From NCBI RefSeq assembly GCF_036017915.1, contig NZ_CP107929.1, positions 4,778,001-4,842,000 of the forward strand: a stretch of 64,000 bases of DNA. Direction: 5' to 3'. Of the stretch, positions 7,164 to 15,597 are shown piece by piece (position 1 is the first letter of the stretch; each line of letters starts with the position of its first letter). The DNA is from Micromonospora sp. NBC_00421. GTDB taxonomy: Bacteria; Actinomycetota; Actinomycetes; Mycobacteriales; Micromonosporaceae. A program made the position numbers and the translations under genes. A model generated the notes under the pieces. The model did no database searches. It worked only from the letters and a program-made list of their open reading frames with translations, and was not told where the DNA came from.

Positions 7164-8573
7164 TCAGGTGACGGCCGGAGAGGCCGTGTCGACCCGGGGA
7201 TAGCCGGGGGCGTGCCGGGTCCACGGGGCCTGCATCTCGAACTGGCCGGCGACGCCGAGCAGCAGCAGCTCCGAGCCGGGCGGGCCGATCAGCTGCGCGG
7301 CGACCGGCAGGCCGTCCGGCCGGCGACCCACCGGCACCACGATCGACGGCAGGCCGGCGACGTTCCACGGCGCGGCGAACGGGGCGTACCGGATGTTGGT
7401 CTTCATGTTCGCCAGCCAGGACCGGCCGGACCAGGCGGTGGCCTCCGGCGGCGGCCCGGCCAGCGCCGGGGTGAGCAGCAGGTCGACCCCGTGGTCGGCG
7501 AAGAAGCCGATGGACCGCTCCCGCCAGGCGGCCCGGTCGGCCTCCCGCACGTACCCCCGGCGTTGCGCCCACTCCCCCAGCGCGACGTGCCGGCGGCTAC
7601 GTCGTTGCAGGCTGCGCCGGTCGATGCCGGCGGCCCGCACGTCGGACGCGGCGGCGGCGAACCAGGTGGCGATGCCCTGGAGGCCGAGCGCGGTCGGATA
7701 GACCGGATCGGCGGGTACGGTGTCGTGCCCGGCGGCGGCGAGCAACCGGCCGGCGGCGGCCACCGCGTCCCGGTTGGGCGCGTCCGGGGACACGCCGCGC
7801 ACCGGCGAACGGAGTGACACGCCGACGCGGAGCCGCTGCGGCGGGACCAGCTTGTCGGGGCGACGCCCGGCGAGCACCTGGAAGCCGACGGCGGCGTCGG
7901 CGACCGTGGTGGTCAGCACGCCGTGCTCGGTAAGCCCGAACCAGTCCTCCGCACCGAGCTGGCAAGGGACCACGCCCCGACCGGGCTTGAGCCCTACCAG
8001 GCCGCAGCAGGCCGCCGGGATGCGGATCGACCCGAGCCCGTCGTTGCCGTGCGCGATCGGCACCAGGCCGGCCGCGACCGCGGCGGCGGCCCCGCCCGAG
8101 GACCCCCCGGGGGTGTACCGGGTGTCCCACGGGTTGCGGGTGACGGCGGTCGCGTCGTCGGTGATCGCCCAGAGCCCCAGCTCCGGCATCCGGCTCACCC
8201 CGAGGATCACCGCCCCCGCACCGCGCAACCGGCGCACCACCTCGTGGTCGGCCTCCGCCACGGCGGTCCGGGCGGCGACCGAACCGTTCCAGGTGGGCAG
8301 CCCGGCGACCGGGGTGTTCTCCTTGACCGCGACCGGCACCCCGGCGAGCGGCAGGTTCGCCAGTTCCTCCTGCTCGTCGACCTTCTCCGCCTCGGTGATC
8401 GCCTCACCGGCGCGGACCACCCGGAACGCGGCGAGGGCGGCGTCGACCCGACCGATGTGGTCGAGGTGGTCGGCGACGACCTGGGTGGCGGAGACGTCGC
8501 CCCGGCGTACGCCCCGGGCGATCTGCTTGGCGGTCGCCCCCACCCAGGTCGGCATGATGTCCTGCACGGCCAC
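7164..8573 (-). CDS. Amidase signature family protein
   Basis: A 469-residue hydrolase of the Ser-cisSer-Lys family. The catalytic lysine is in VAVKENTP, the cis-serine in TPGGSSGG, and the nucleophilic serine in GLGSIRIPAACCG, so the triad is complete. Related proteins include indoleacetamide hydrolases, aryl amidases and the GatA subunit. The lack of gatC/gatB neighbours and the divergent C-terminal half argue against GatA. Substrate unknown. The GTG at 8573 has GGAAGAGG just upstream. It is 17 bp from metB and on the same strand, so probably co-transcribed with it. Confidence 0.88.
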   Translation of the reverse strand: MAVQDIMPTWVGATAKQIARGVRRGDVSATQVVADHLDHIGRVDAALAAFRVVRAGEAITEAEKVDEQEELANLPLAGVPVAVKENTPVAGLPTWNGSVAARTAVAEADHEVVRRLRGAGAVILGVSRMPELGLWAITDDATAVTRNPWDTRYTPGGSSGGAAAAVAAGLVPIAHGNDGLGSIRIPAACCGLVGLKPGRGVVPCQLGAEDWFGLTEHGVLTTTVADAAVGFQVLAGRRPDKLVPPQRLRVGVSLRSPVRGVSPDAPNRDAVAAAGRLLAAAGHDTVPADPVYPTALGLQGIATWFAAAASDVRAAGIDRRSLQRRSRRHVALGEWAQRRGYVREADRAAWRERSIGFFADHGVDLLLTPALAGPPPEATAWSGRSWLANMKTNIRYAPFAAPWNVAGLPSIVVPVGRRPDGLPVAAQLIGPPGSELLLLGVAGQFEMQAPWTRHAPGYPRVDTASPAVT

Positions 8574-8590
8574 CTCTTCCCAGCCCGCGG

Positions 8591-9730
8591 TCAGCCCAGC
8601 GCCTGCTCCAGATCGGCGAGCAGGTCGTCGACCGTCTCGATGCCGACAGACAGTCGCACGAGATCGCCGGGAACTTCAAGCGGCGAGCCGGCAGCACTTG
8701 CGTGTGTCATCCGGCCCGGGTGCTCGATCAGGGACTCCACCCCGCCGAGGGACTCGGCGAGGACGAACAACCGGGCCCGGTTGCAGATCTGCACGGCGTG
8801 CTCCTCGCCACCGGCGGCCCGGAAGGAGATCATGCCGCCGAACCGGCGCATCTGCTTGGCGGCCACCTCGTGCCCGGCGTGCGACGGCAGGCCCGGGTAG
8901 ATCACCTGGGCGACCTTGGCATGCCCGTCGAGGAAGGCGGCGATCCGCTCGGCGTTGTCGCAGTGCCTGTCCATCCGTACCCCGAGGGTCTTGATGCCGC
9001 GCAGGGTGAGCCAGGCGTCGAACGGCCCGTTGATCGCGCCCATCGCGTTCTGGTGGTAGCGCAGCTCGTCGCCGAGCGCCTGGTCGGCGACGACCAGCGC
9101 ACCACCGACCACGTCGGAGTGGCCGCCGACGTACTTGGTGGTGGAGTGCACCACCACGTCCGCGCCGTGCGCGAGCGGCTGCTGGAGGTACGGCGAGGCG
9201 AAGGTGTTGTCGACCGCCAGCAGCGCCCCGGCGTCGTGCGCGACCGCCGCCAGGGTGGCGATGTCGGCGATGCCGAGCAGCGGGTTCGTCGGCGTCTCGA
9301 TCCAGACGATCTTCGTGTTGGGGCGGATCGCCGCCCGGACCGCGTCGACGTCGGAGACCTTCGCCGGGCTGTAGTCCAGGCCCCAGCGCTCGGCGACCCG
9401 GGCGAAGAGCCGGTACGTGCCGCCGTACGCGTCGTCCGGGATCACCACGTGGTCGCCCGGCTTGCACACCGCCCGCAGCAGGGTGTCCTCGGCGGCCAGG
9501 CCGCTGGCGAAGGCGAGCCCGACCCGGCCACCCTCCAGCGCGGCCAGGCACTCCTGGAGCGCGTCCCGGGTGGGGTTGCCGGAGCGGCTGTACTCGTAGC
9601 CCTGCCGGGGCGCACCGACGGCGTCCTGGGCGTACGTGCTGGTCTGGTAGATCGGTGGGATCACCGCGCCGGTCCGGGCCTCCGGGTCCTGGCCGGCGTG
9701 GATGGCGAGCGTCTCGAAGCCGTGACTCAT
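8591..9730 (-). CDS. metB: Cystathionine gamma-synthase / Cys-Met PLP enzyme
   Basis: A PLP-dependent enzyme of the Cys/Met metabolism family, 379 residues. It condenses an activated homoserine with cysteine to give cystathionine, or acts as a gamma-lyase; sequence alone does not settle which. The PLP lysine is in HSTTKYVGGHSD (about residue 197), with the N-terminal ETLAIHAGQ, the YSRSGNPTR cofactor-contact segment and SLGGVESLIEHP near the C-terminus. Full length, nothing missing. In M. tuberculosis metB and cbs are neighbours; here cbs lies 11 kb away with msrA and NAGGN genes between. The HIT gene is divergent. Confidence 0.92.
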   Translation of the reverse strand: MSHGFETLAIHAGQDPEARTGAVIPPIYQTSTYAQDAVGAPRQGYEYSRSGNPTRDALQECLAALEGGRVGLAFASGLAAEDTLLRAVCKPGDHVVIPDDAYGGTYRLFARVAERWGLDYSPAKVSDVDAVRAAIRPNTKIVWIETPTNPLLGIADIATLAAVAHDAGALLAVDNTFASPYLQQPLAHGADVVVHSTTKYVGGHSDVVGGALVVADQALGDELRYHQNAMGAINGPFDAWLTLRGIKTLGVRMDRHCDNAERIAAFLDGHAKVAQVIYPGLPSHAGHEVAAKQMRRFGGMISFRAAGGEEHAVQICNRARLFVLAESLGGVESLIEHPGRMTHASAAGSPLEVPGDLVRLSVGIETVDDLLADLEQALG

Positions 9731-9815
9731 CCCCGAGACGTTAGTCGGCCGCGCCGTCCCGTCGCCGGCAACCCGGACGGGACCGCCCCGCGCGGGGCGG
9801 CATTACGCTGCGCGG

Positions 9816-10229
9816 GTGAGCGGGTGTGTGTTCTGCGGGATCGTGGCCGGGGAGGTGCCGGCGTTCCGGGTGGCCGACGAGCCGGACGGGGTGGCGTTCC
9901 TGGACACCCGGCCGGTCTTCAAGGGGCACGTCCTGGTGGTGCCGCGCGCCCACCTGGTCACCCTGACCGACCTGCCGGCGGCGGACCTGCCCGGCTACTT
10001 CGGCCTGGTGCAACGCCTGGCGGTCGCCGTGGAATCCGGTCTGGGGGCCGGTGGAACGTTCGTGGCGATGAACAACCGGGTGTCCCAGTCGGTGGCCCAC
10101 CTGCACACCCACGTGGTGCCGAGGACCAGGGGCGACGGCCTGCGCGGCTTCTTCTGGCCGCGTACCCGCTACGCCGACGACGCGGAGGCGGATTCCTACG
10201 CCGGCCGGGTCGCCACCGCCCTGTCCTGA
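9816..10229 (+). CDS. HIT family nucleotide hydrolase/transferase
   Basis: A 137-residue protein with the histidine triad HLHTHVVP near residue 95 and an N-terminal CVFCGIV pair of cysteines, typical of HINT-branch proteins that bind zinc. Members hydrolyse nucleoside 5'-phosphoramidates or related nucleotide conjugates; the exact substrate is unknown. The start is the GTG at 9816. It is divergent from metB and 109 bp upstream of msrA. Complete domain. Confidence 0.92.
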   Translation: MSGCVFCGIVAGEVPAFRVADEPDGVAFLDTRPVFKGHVLVVPRAHLVTLTDLPAADLPGYFGLVQRLAVAVESGLGAGGTFVAMNNRVSQSVAHLHTHVVPRTRGDGLRGFFWPRTRYADDAEADSYAGRVATALS

Positions 10230-10338
10230 GCCACGCCGACATCCGGGGGCCGCAGCGGGCGAGCGACGCAGTCCAGCGGGTAAGGAAGCCGGGCCCGCCG
10301 GTGTTGCAGGCGGGGAGAGGTACGAGAGGAGTTCCACC

Positions 10339-10998
10339 GTGTTCCTTCGCCGCATGAAGGCCGAGATGATCAGCCCCGACCAGGCCCTGCCCGGCCGCCC
10401 GATCGCGTTGCCGATCGGTGACCGGCACGAGGTCCTGCCGTCGTCGCTGAAGGGCCCGTTCCCGGAGGGTGCCCAGGTCGCCGTCTTCGGCATGGGTTGC
10501 TTCTGGGGTGCCGAGCGACTGTTCTGGACGCTGCCGGGGGTGCTCACCACGTCGGCCGGTTACGCGGGCGGCTACACCGCCAACCCGACGTACGAGGAGG
10601 TCTGCTCGGGGATGACCGGGCACGCCGAGGTGGTCCAGGTGGTCTACGACCCGGCGTTGATCGGCTACGAGGACCTGCTCAAGGTGTTCTGGGAGAACCA
10701 CGACCCGACCCAGGGGCTGCGCCAGGGCAACGACGTCGGCAGCCAGTACCGCTCGACGATCTACACCACCACCGACGGACAACTGGCCACCGCGCAGGCG
10801 TCCCGGGACGCGTTCGCACCGATCGTGGCGCGGGCCGGCAAGGGTGAGATCACCACCGAGATCGCCCCGCTGGGCGACTACTTCTTCGCCGAGGACTACC
10901 ACCAGCAGTACCTCGCCCCGACGAAGAACCCAGGTGGTTATTGCAACCATGGCCCCAATGGCATGACTTGCCCGATTGGTGTAGCCAAGACCAACTAG
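10339..10998 (+). CDS. msrA: Peptide methionine sulfoxide reductase MsrA with an exchanged C-terminus
   Basis: MsrA reduces methionine-S-sulfoxide in oxidised proteins. The catalytic cysteine is in GMGCFWGAE (about residue 54), with the family motifs [19 protein letters not shown] and [11 protein letters not shown], and resolving cysteines in the C-terminal tail ([12 protein letters not shown]). The GTG start has GAGAGGAG upstream. Odd point: the last 24 codons have only 14 of 24 G/C third positions, unlike the rest of the gene, and a second high-GC copy of the same C-terminus lies downstream at 11696-11776, after the toxin-antitoxin genes. The gene body is native but its end was supplied by the inserted cassette. 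Still a complete, probably active protein. Confidence 0.96.
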   Translation: MFLRRMKAEMISPDQALPGRPIALPIGDRHEVLPSSLKGPFPEGAQVAVFGMGCFWGAERLFWTLPGVLTTSAGYAGGYTANPTYEEVCSGMTGHAEVVQVVYDPALIGYEDLLKVFWENHDPTQGLRQGNDVGSQYRSTIYTTTDGQLATAQASRDAFAPIVARAGKGEITTEIAPLGDYFFAEDYHQQYLAPTKNPGGYCNHGPNGMTCPIGVAKTN

Positions 10999-11006
10999 CC
11001 ACCACA

Positions 11007-11034
11007 GGCCGCCGGGCCTCACGGCCCGGTGGCC
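11007..11034 (+). terminator. Hairpin terminator after the exchanged msrA end
   Basis: A 12-bp stem (11007-11018 with 11023-11034, one G-T wobble) and the loop TCAC, starting 9 bp after the msrA stop. It lies inside the inserted cassette and would separate msrA transcription from the toxin-antitoxin promoter that follows. Confidence 0.7.
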
Positions 11035-11074
11035 TCGGCCGAAATTTGGTACAGACTTCACGCCAGAAACTACC

Positions 11075-11080
11075 TATACT
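11075..11080 (+). promoter_or_regulatory. -10 box of the toxin-antitoxin operon, probably leaderless
   Basis: TATACT ends 6 bp before the ATG at 11087. With the usual spacing, transcription would start at or next to the A of the ATG, and no ribosome-binding sequence precedes it, so the mRNA is predicted leaderless. The surrounding 40 bp (AAATTTGG, AACTACCTATACTTCG) are markedly A/T-rich for this genome. No good -35 box is seen; TTCACG is too close. Confidence 0.55.
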
Positions 11081-11086
11081 TCGAGC

Positions 11087-11371
11087 ATGACTGTCGTGCC
11101 GTTCACCGATGCCCGCAACCGCCTTTCGGAACTCATCGACGAGGTGGCCTCGACCCATGAGCGGATAGAGATCACCAGGCACGGCCACGCCGCCGCTGTG
11201 CTCATTTCCGCCGACGACCTCGCCGCGTTGGAAGAGACCCTGGAGGTTCTCTCCAGCGCCGAGGCCATGCGGCAACTTGGTGAATCCAAGGCCGCCGTCG
11301 AAGCCGGCGACGTCCTCGACGCCGACGAGCTCGCAGCGCTGATGGCAAAGCGATCGAAGCAGGCAAGGTGA
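11087..11371 (+). CDS. Phd/YefM-type antitoxin
   Basis: A 94-residue protein with the Phd/YefM N-terminal DNA-binding fold: the start VPFTDARNRLSELIDEV, the strand ITRHGHAAAVLIS, and ADDLAALEETLEVL leading into an acidic C-terminal tail that would wrap the toxin. It should neutralise the RelE-like toxin and repress their shared promoter. It overlaps the toxin start by 4 bp (GTGA). Third codon positions are less G/C-rich than in neighbouring core genes (codons such as ATA, CTT, GAA, ATT), consistent with transfer. Confidence 0.9.
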   Translation: MTVVPFTDARNRLSELIDEVASTHERIEITRHGHAAAVLISADDLAALEETLEVLSSAEAMRQLGESKAAVEAGDVLDADELAALMAKRSKQAR

Positions 11372-11658
11372 CCGGTCCGAGCCCCGGCCGCTACCGACTT
11401 CAGGTCACCGGCCCGGCCGCTCGCGCCTTGGCCGGACGACTACCAGCGAAGATCTCCACGGCCGTCTACGAGTTCATCACCACCGCTCTCCTCGACAACC
11501 CGCATCGCGTGGGCAAACGACTTCTTCTGCCGCCGTTCGAAGGCACCTGGTCGGCCAGGCGCGGCACGTACCGCGTCCTCTACCAGATCGACGAGGACGA
11601 CCGCGTCGTGACCGTGACGGCAATCGAACACCGCGCCGACGCTTACCGGTCGCGTTGA
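11368..11658 (+). CDS. RelE/ParE-superfamily toxin
   Basis: A 96-residue basic protein with the RelE-fold pattern: YRLQVTGPAARAL, a helix through IYEFITTALLDNP-like residues, then GKRLLLPPFEGTWSARRG and YRVLYQIDEDDRVVTV with IEHRADAY near the end. The arginines and final tyrosine resemble catalytic residues of RelE mRNA interferases, so ribosome-dependent mRNA cleavage is more likely than gyrase poisoning, but this is inference. The start is a GTG overlapping the antitoxin stop by 4 bp. It ends 38 bp before the orphan msrA tail. Confidence 0.9.
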   Translation: MTGPSPGRYRLQVTGPAARALAGRLPAKISTAVYEFITTALLDNPHRVGKRLLLPPFEGTWSARRGTYRVLYQIDEDDRVVTVTAIEHRADAYRSR

Positions 11659-11695
11659 TTCAAGGCGGAAATCAGTAGTGCACCGTTCGCCAGGA

Positions 11696-11776
11696 TCGAA
11701 GAACCCGAACGGCTACTGCAACCACGGACCGAACGGGCTGAGCTGCCCGGTCGGGGTGGCGCGTACGGCCGGCTGA
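11696..11776 (+). pseudogene. Displaced original 3' end of msrA
   Basis: In frame this reads [19 protein letters not shown] and ends VARTAG-stop, matching the C-terminus of the MsrA at 10339 ([18 protein letters not shown]) nearly residue for residue. It has no start codon or ribosome site, and 23 of 25 third positions from the AAG codon on are G or C, so it looks native while the upstream copy looks foreign. It is best explained as the original end of msrA pushed away by insertion of the toxin-antitoxin cassette. Confidence 0.85.
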
Positions 11777-11974
11777 CCCGGAGCGCCACGGCCGGGTCTG
11801 CGGTGTTCGTCACACCGTGGGCCCGGCGCATTCGCGGCATCCGTCACCGGGCGGGCAGGAACCGAGCCCGTGACAGCCAACCACCGTCCGTGACGGCGCA
11901 TCGTAGCAAGCTGTCACACGTTCGTCATCGTCTCAACAGGCGAACTGCAACAAGCTCTGGCAGCATTGGCTGGC
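11777..11974. promoter_or_regulatory. Promoter region of the NAGGN operon with repeated GTCAC/GTGAC
   Basis: This 198-bp spacer contains at least five GTCAC or GTGAC pentamers in CGTCACACC, CGTCACCGG, CGTGACAGC, CGTGACGGC and TGTCACACG, in both orientations. It also has an A/T-richer stretch (CATCGTCTCAACAGGCGAACTGCAACAAGC) just before asnO. These may be regulator sites for the osmoprotectant operon. I cannot assign a -10 box or a regulator. Confidence 0.35.
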
Positions 11975-13765
11975 ATGTGCGGACTTGCGGGAGAGTTCCG
12001 CCGTGACGGTTCCCGTGCCGATGTGTCGGCGGTGGAACGCATGGCGGCCACGATGAGTGACCGGGGGCCCGACGACAGTGGGGTCTGGTCCCAGGGGGCG
12101 GTCGCCCTCGGGCACCGCCGCTTGAAGATCATCGACCTCTCCGCCGCCAGCGGACAACCGCTCGTCGACCCGGCCGCCGGGCTCACCGGCGTGTTCAACG
12201 GCTGCATCTACAACTACCGCGAGCTGCGCCAGGAGTTGCTGGCCTTGGGGCACCGCTTCTTCTCCTCCGGCGACAGCGAGGTGGTGCTCAAGGCGTACGC
12301 CGAGTGGGGGCTCGACTTCGTCGACCACCTGATCGGCATGTTCGCCGTCGCGATCACCGAGCGGGACACCGGCCGCCTCGTGCTGGCCCGGGACCGGCTC
12401 GGCATCAAGCCGCTCTACCTGGCCGAGACGCCGGGCGTGGTGCGCTTCGCCAGCACCCTGCCCGCCCTGCTGGCCGGTGGCGGGATCGACACCACGATCG
12501 ACCCGGTGGCGCTGGCCCACTACCTCAGCTTCCACAGCATCGTGCCGCCGCCGCGTACCATCCTGCGCGGCGTCGCCAAGCTGCCCCCGGCCACCGTACG
12601 GGTCTACGAGCCGGACGGCCGCACCCACGAGCACGTCTACTGGGACCCGTCGTTCACCCGGGACGCGTCCCGCGCCGACTGGTCGGAGCGGGACTGGCAG
12701 GACGCCCTGCTGGAGTCGTTGACCACCGCGGTCCGCCGCCGGATGGTCGCCGACGTCCCGGTGGGCGTGCTGCTCTCCGGTGGCCTGGACTCCAGCCTGG
12801 TGGTGGCGCTGCTGGCCGGCGAGGGGCAGACCCGTTCCGGGCTGTCCACCTTCTCCATCGGCTTCGACGCGGTCGGCGGCCGGGAGGGCGACGAGTTCGT
12901 CTACTCCGACCTGGTGGCGAAGACCTTCGGCACCGACCACCACCAGCTCAAGGTGGCCGCCGGTGATCTGGTGCCGCCGCTGGAGGCGGCCGTGGCCGCG
13001 ATGAGCGAGCCGATGGTCAGCCACGACTGCGTCGCCTTCTATCTGCTCAGCCAGGAGGTGTCGAAGCACGTCAAGGTGGTCCAGTCCGGCCAGGGCGCGG
13101 ACGAGATCCTCGGCGGCTACCACTGGTACCCGCCGCTGGCCGGCATCGACCGGGAGCAGGCGCTCGACACGTACGCCAAGGCGTTCTTCGACCGGGACGC
13201 GGCCGGGCTGGCCCGGGTGCTCGACCCGGTGTGGCTGGCCGACGGCGACCCGGCGCGCGAGTTCGTGGCCGCCCACCTGGGCCGGGCCGGGGCGCAGACC
13301 GCCGTCGACGCCGGCCTGCGGATCGACACCCAGATCATGCTCACCGACGACCCGGTGAAGCGGGTCGACAACATGACCATGGCGCACGGCCTGGAGGCCC
13401 GGGTGCCGTTCCTCGACCACGAGTTCGTGGAGCTGGCGGCGAGCTGCCCGCCCGAGCTGAAGCTGGCACAGGGCGGCAAGGGCGTGCTCAAGGAGATCGG
13501 CCGCCGGGTCCTGCCGCACGAGGTGATCGACCGCCCCAAGGGCTACTTCCCGGTCCCCGGCCTGACCCACCTGGAGGGCAAGCTCCTCGACCGGGTCCGC
13601 GACGCGCTCGACGCACCGCAGGCCCGCCGCCGTGGCCTGTTCCGCGCCGACTACGTCGATGCGCTGCTCGCCGATCCGAACGCCGAACTCACCCCGTTGA
13701 ACGGAAACAAACTGTGGCAACTGGGACTCCTGGAAATGTGGCTCCAGAGCCACGGAATCGACTGA
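11975..13765 (+). CDS. asnO: N-acetylglutaminylglutamine amidotransferase (AsnB-like)
   Basis: An asparagine-synthase-type enzyme of 596 residues that amidates the N-acetylglutaminylglutamine dipeptide, the last step in making the osmolyte NAGGN. The N-terminal glutaminase begins MCGLAGEFRRDG with the catalytic Cys2, so the ATG at 11975 must be the start (a TTG 9 bp upstream would block the nucleophile). The synthase domain carries the PP-loop LLSGGLDSSLV (about residue 268). The NAGGN assignment rests on the next two genes, which are the dedicated synthetase and the NAGGN-system M42 peptidase. On its own it could pass for a general AsnB. There is a 2-bp gap to ngg. Confidence 0.9.
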   Translation: MCGLAGEFRRDGSRADVSAVERMAATMSDRGPDDSGVWSQGAVALGHRRLKIIDLSAASGQPLVDPAAGLTGVFNGCIYNYRELRQELLALGHRFFSSGDSEVVLKAYAEWGLDFVDHLIGMFAVAITERDTGRLVLARDRLGIKPLYLAETPGVVRFASTLPALLAGGGIDTTIDPVALAHYLSFHSIVPPPRTILRGVAKLPPATVRVYEPDGRTHEHVYWDPSFTRDASRADWSERDWQDALLESLTTAVRRRMVADVPVGVLLSGGLDSSLVVALLAGEGQTRSGLSTFSIGFDAVGGREGDEFVYSDLVAKTFGTDHHQLKVAAGDLVPPLEAAVAAMSEPMVSHDCVAFYLLSQEVSKHVKVVQSGQGADEILGGYHWYPPLAGIDREQALDTYAKAFFDRDAAGLARVLDPVWLADGDPAREFVAAHLGRAGAQTAVDAGLRIDTQIMLTDDPVKRVDNMTMAHGLEARVPFLDHEFVELAASCPPELKLAQGGKGVLKEIGRRVLPHEVIDRPKGYFPVPGLTHLEGKLLDRVRDALDAPQARRRGLFRADYVDALLADPNAELTPLNGNKLWQLGLLEMWLQSHGID

Positions 13766-13767
13766 CC

Positions 13768-15597
13768 GTGAACGAGACCCTCGCGACCGGCACGGCCCGT
13801 ACCGACCGGGAGCGGGTGCTCGGCCGTCGCCGGGAACGGATCGGCCCCGGCGGCGATCCGGTCGCGCCCGGAGCCGCCCCGGAGCCCCGCCGGGAACCCG
13901 CCGGCCCGTCCGACGTGGTGCTGGACTGCGGCTGGGGGCGACTGGTCTTCGGCCAGACCTTCCACGAGCAGGTCGCGGTGGCCCACGTGCTGCGCTCCGA
14001 GGCGGCCGGCGCCCGGGACATCTGCATCTACCTGCGGGATCCGCACGTGCTGGTGTCCCGGCTGCCCGACGAGCTGTTCATCGACCCGTCGCTGACCTAC
14101 CGGCTGCCGCTGGGTGAGCGCCGGCCCGCCGCCACCGACCGGATGGAGATCCCGGGGCTGGTCGTCCGGCCGCTGCGGGACGCCGACGACGCGGACGCGG
14201 TCAACCGGATCTACGCCCGCAACGGCATGGTCACCGCGCCGGTCGAGGTGCTCGTCGACAACGCCCGCACCGAGCGGTTCCTGCACCTGGTGGCCGAGGC
14301 GAGCACCGGGGAGATCGTCGGCACCATCACCGGTGTCGACCACGTCGCGGTCTTCGGCGACCGGGAGAACGGCGCCAGCCTCTGGTGTCTGACCGTGGAC
14401 TTCAACACCGCGCCGCCCGGCACCGGTCAGGCCCTGCTCACCGAGCTTGCCGACCGGCTGGACGCGCGGGGACGCGCCTTCGTCGACCTGTCGGTGCTGG
14501 CCGAGAACTCCGGCGCGATCCGGCTCTACGAGCGGCTGGGCTTCCACCGCACCGGCACGCTCTGCGTCAAGCGGAAGAACCCGATCAACGAGCGGCTGTT
14601 CCTGCCGGCCACCCCGGCGGGCTACGACGAGCTGAACCCGTACGCGAAGATCGTCGCCGACGAGGCGATGCGGCGCGGCATCCGGGTGGAGGTCACCGAC
14701 GCCCACTGGGGTGAGCTGCGGCTGACCAACGGCGGCCGGACGATCGTCACCCGCGAGTCGCTGTCCGAGCTGACCTCGGCGGTGGCGATGAGCCGCTGCG
14801 ACGACAAGCGGGTCACCCGGCGGATCCTCACCGAGGCGGGCCTGTCGGTGCCGCGTGGCCGGACCGCCACCGGTGACGCCGACGACCTGGCCTTCCTCAC
14901 CGACATCGGCCAGGTGGTGGTCAAGCCGGCCCGGGGTGAACAGGGCAACGGCATCACAGTCGGGGTGCGTACCGCCGAGGCGTTGACCGCCGCCGTCGAG
15001 CTGGCCCGCCGGTTCTGCCCCGACGTGCTGATCGAGGAGCTGCGCGCGGGCGAGGATCTGCGGGTCATCGTCATCGACCACGAGGTGGTGGCCGCCGCGG
15101 TGCGCCGACCGGCGCAGATCACCGGGGACGGCGTGCACGACGTCACCGAGCTGATCGCGCGGCAGAGCCGGCGGCGGGCCGCCGCCACCGGTGGCGAGTC
15201 CCGGATCCCGATCGACGAGATGACCCGCGAGGTGGTGGCCGAGGCCGGGCACCGGATGCACGACGTGCTTCCCGAGGGGCAGGTGTTGGCGGTGCGTCGG
15301 ACGGCGAACCTCCACACCGGTGGCACAATCCACGACGTGACGGCCGAACTGCACCCGACGATCGCCACCGCCTGCGTGGCGGCGAGTCGGGCCCTGGACA
15401 TCCCGGTGACCGGGCTGGACCTGCTGGTCCCCGCCCCCGACCAGCCCGAGCACGTGTTCATCGAGGCCAACGAGCGGCCGGGGCTGGCCAACCACGAGCC
15501 CCAGCCCACCGCCGAGCGCTTCGTGGACCTGCTCTTCCCGGGCACCCGCGCCCCGCAGCGCCTCTGGAGCCCGGCCGGGCCCGGAGGGGTCGCGTGA
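13768..15597 (+). CDS. ngg: N-acetylglutaminylglutamine synthetase (GNAT + ATP-grasp)
   Basis: A two-domain enzyme of 609 residues expected to acetylate glutamine and ligate a second glutamine, giving the NAGGN precursor. The N-terminal half contains a GNAT acetyltransferase domain (from VVRPLRDADDADAVNRIYAR to SGAIRLYERLGFHRTGTL, about residues 130-270). The C-terminal half is an ATP-grasp ligase of the cyanophycin/glutathione type (VVVKPARGEQGNG near 390; final FIEANERPGLANHEP). The GTG at 13768 follows the asnO TGA by 2 bp; the frame is open much further upstream, but that is antisense noise inside asnO. The gene overlaps the peptidase by 4 bp (GTGA). Confidence 0.92.
   Translation: MNETLATGTARTDRERVLGRRRERIGPGGDPVAPGAAPEPRREPAGPSDVVLDCGWGRLVFGQTFHEQVAVAHVLRSEAAGARDICIYLRDPHVLVSRLPDELFIDPSLTYRLPLGERRPAATDRMEIPGLVVRPLRDADDADAVNRIYARNGMVTAPVEVLVDNARTERFLHLVAEASTGEIVGTITGVDHVAVFGDRENGASLWCLTVDFNTAPPGTGQALLTELADRLDARGRAFVDLSVLAENSGAIRLYERLGFHRTGTLCVKRKNPINERLFLPATPAGYDELNPYAKIVADEAMRRGIRVEVTDAHWGELRLTNGGRTIVTRESLSELTSAVAMSRCDDKRVTRRILTEAGLSVPRGRTATGDADDLAFLTDIGQVVVKPARGEQGNGITVGVRTAEALTAAVELARRFCPDVLIEELRAGEDLRVIVIDHEVVAAAVRRPAQITGDGVHDVTELIARQSRRRAAATGGESRIPIDEMTREVVAEAGHRMHDVLPEGQVLAVRRTANLHTGGTIHDVTAELHPTIATACVAASRALDIPVTGLDLLVPAPDQPEHVFIEANERPGLANHEPQPTAERFVDLLFPGTRAPQRLWSPAGPGGVA

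Larger units (their letters stand above)
10922..11706 (+). mobile_element. Toxin-antitoxin cassette inserted in the 3' end of msrA
   Basis: A segment of about 775 bp bounded by the direct repeat CGAAGAACCC (10922-10931 and 11697-11706), inside the msrA reading frame. In order it carries a replacement msrA C-terminus and stop, a hairpin terminator, a leaderless-type promoter, an antitoxin and a toxin gene. Downstream the original msrA 3' end survives as an orphan fragment. This mimics integrative elements that rebuild the 3' end of their target, but no integrase or transposase is present. It could have moved by homologous recombination between msrA tails or by a helper enzyme in trans. The boundaries are exact to within the 10-bp repeat. 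Confidence 0.7.

Noticed and set aside
9731..9815. Possible SAM-type riboswitch before metB
   Set aside because: The leader is short and only a simple CCGCCCCGCGCGGGGCGG palindrome is seen, without the conserved core of a SAM riboswitch. The same holds upstream of cbs.
8702..10357. Long plus-strand frame across metB and the HIT gene
   Set aside because: It is antisense to a clear metB and out of frame with the HIT gene; no recognisable domain and poor residue composition.
13231..13767. Upstream extension of the ngg frame into asnO
   Set aside because: The frame is open but overlaps asnO out of phase. The GTG at 13768 after the asnO stop gives the conserved N-terminus.
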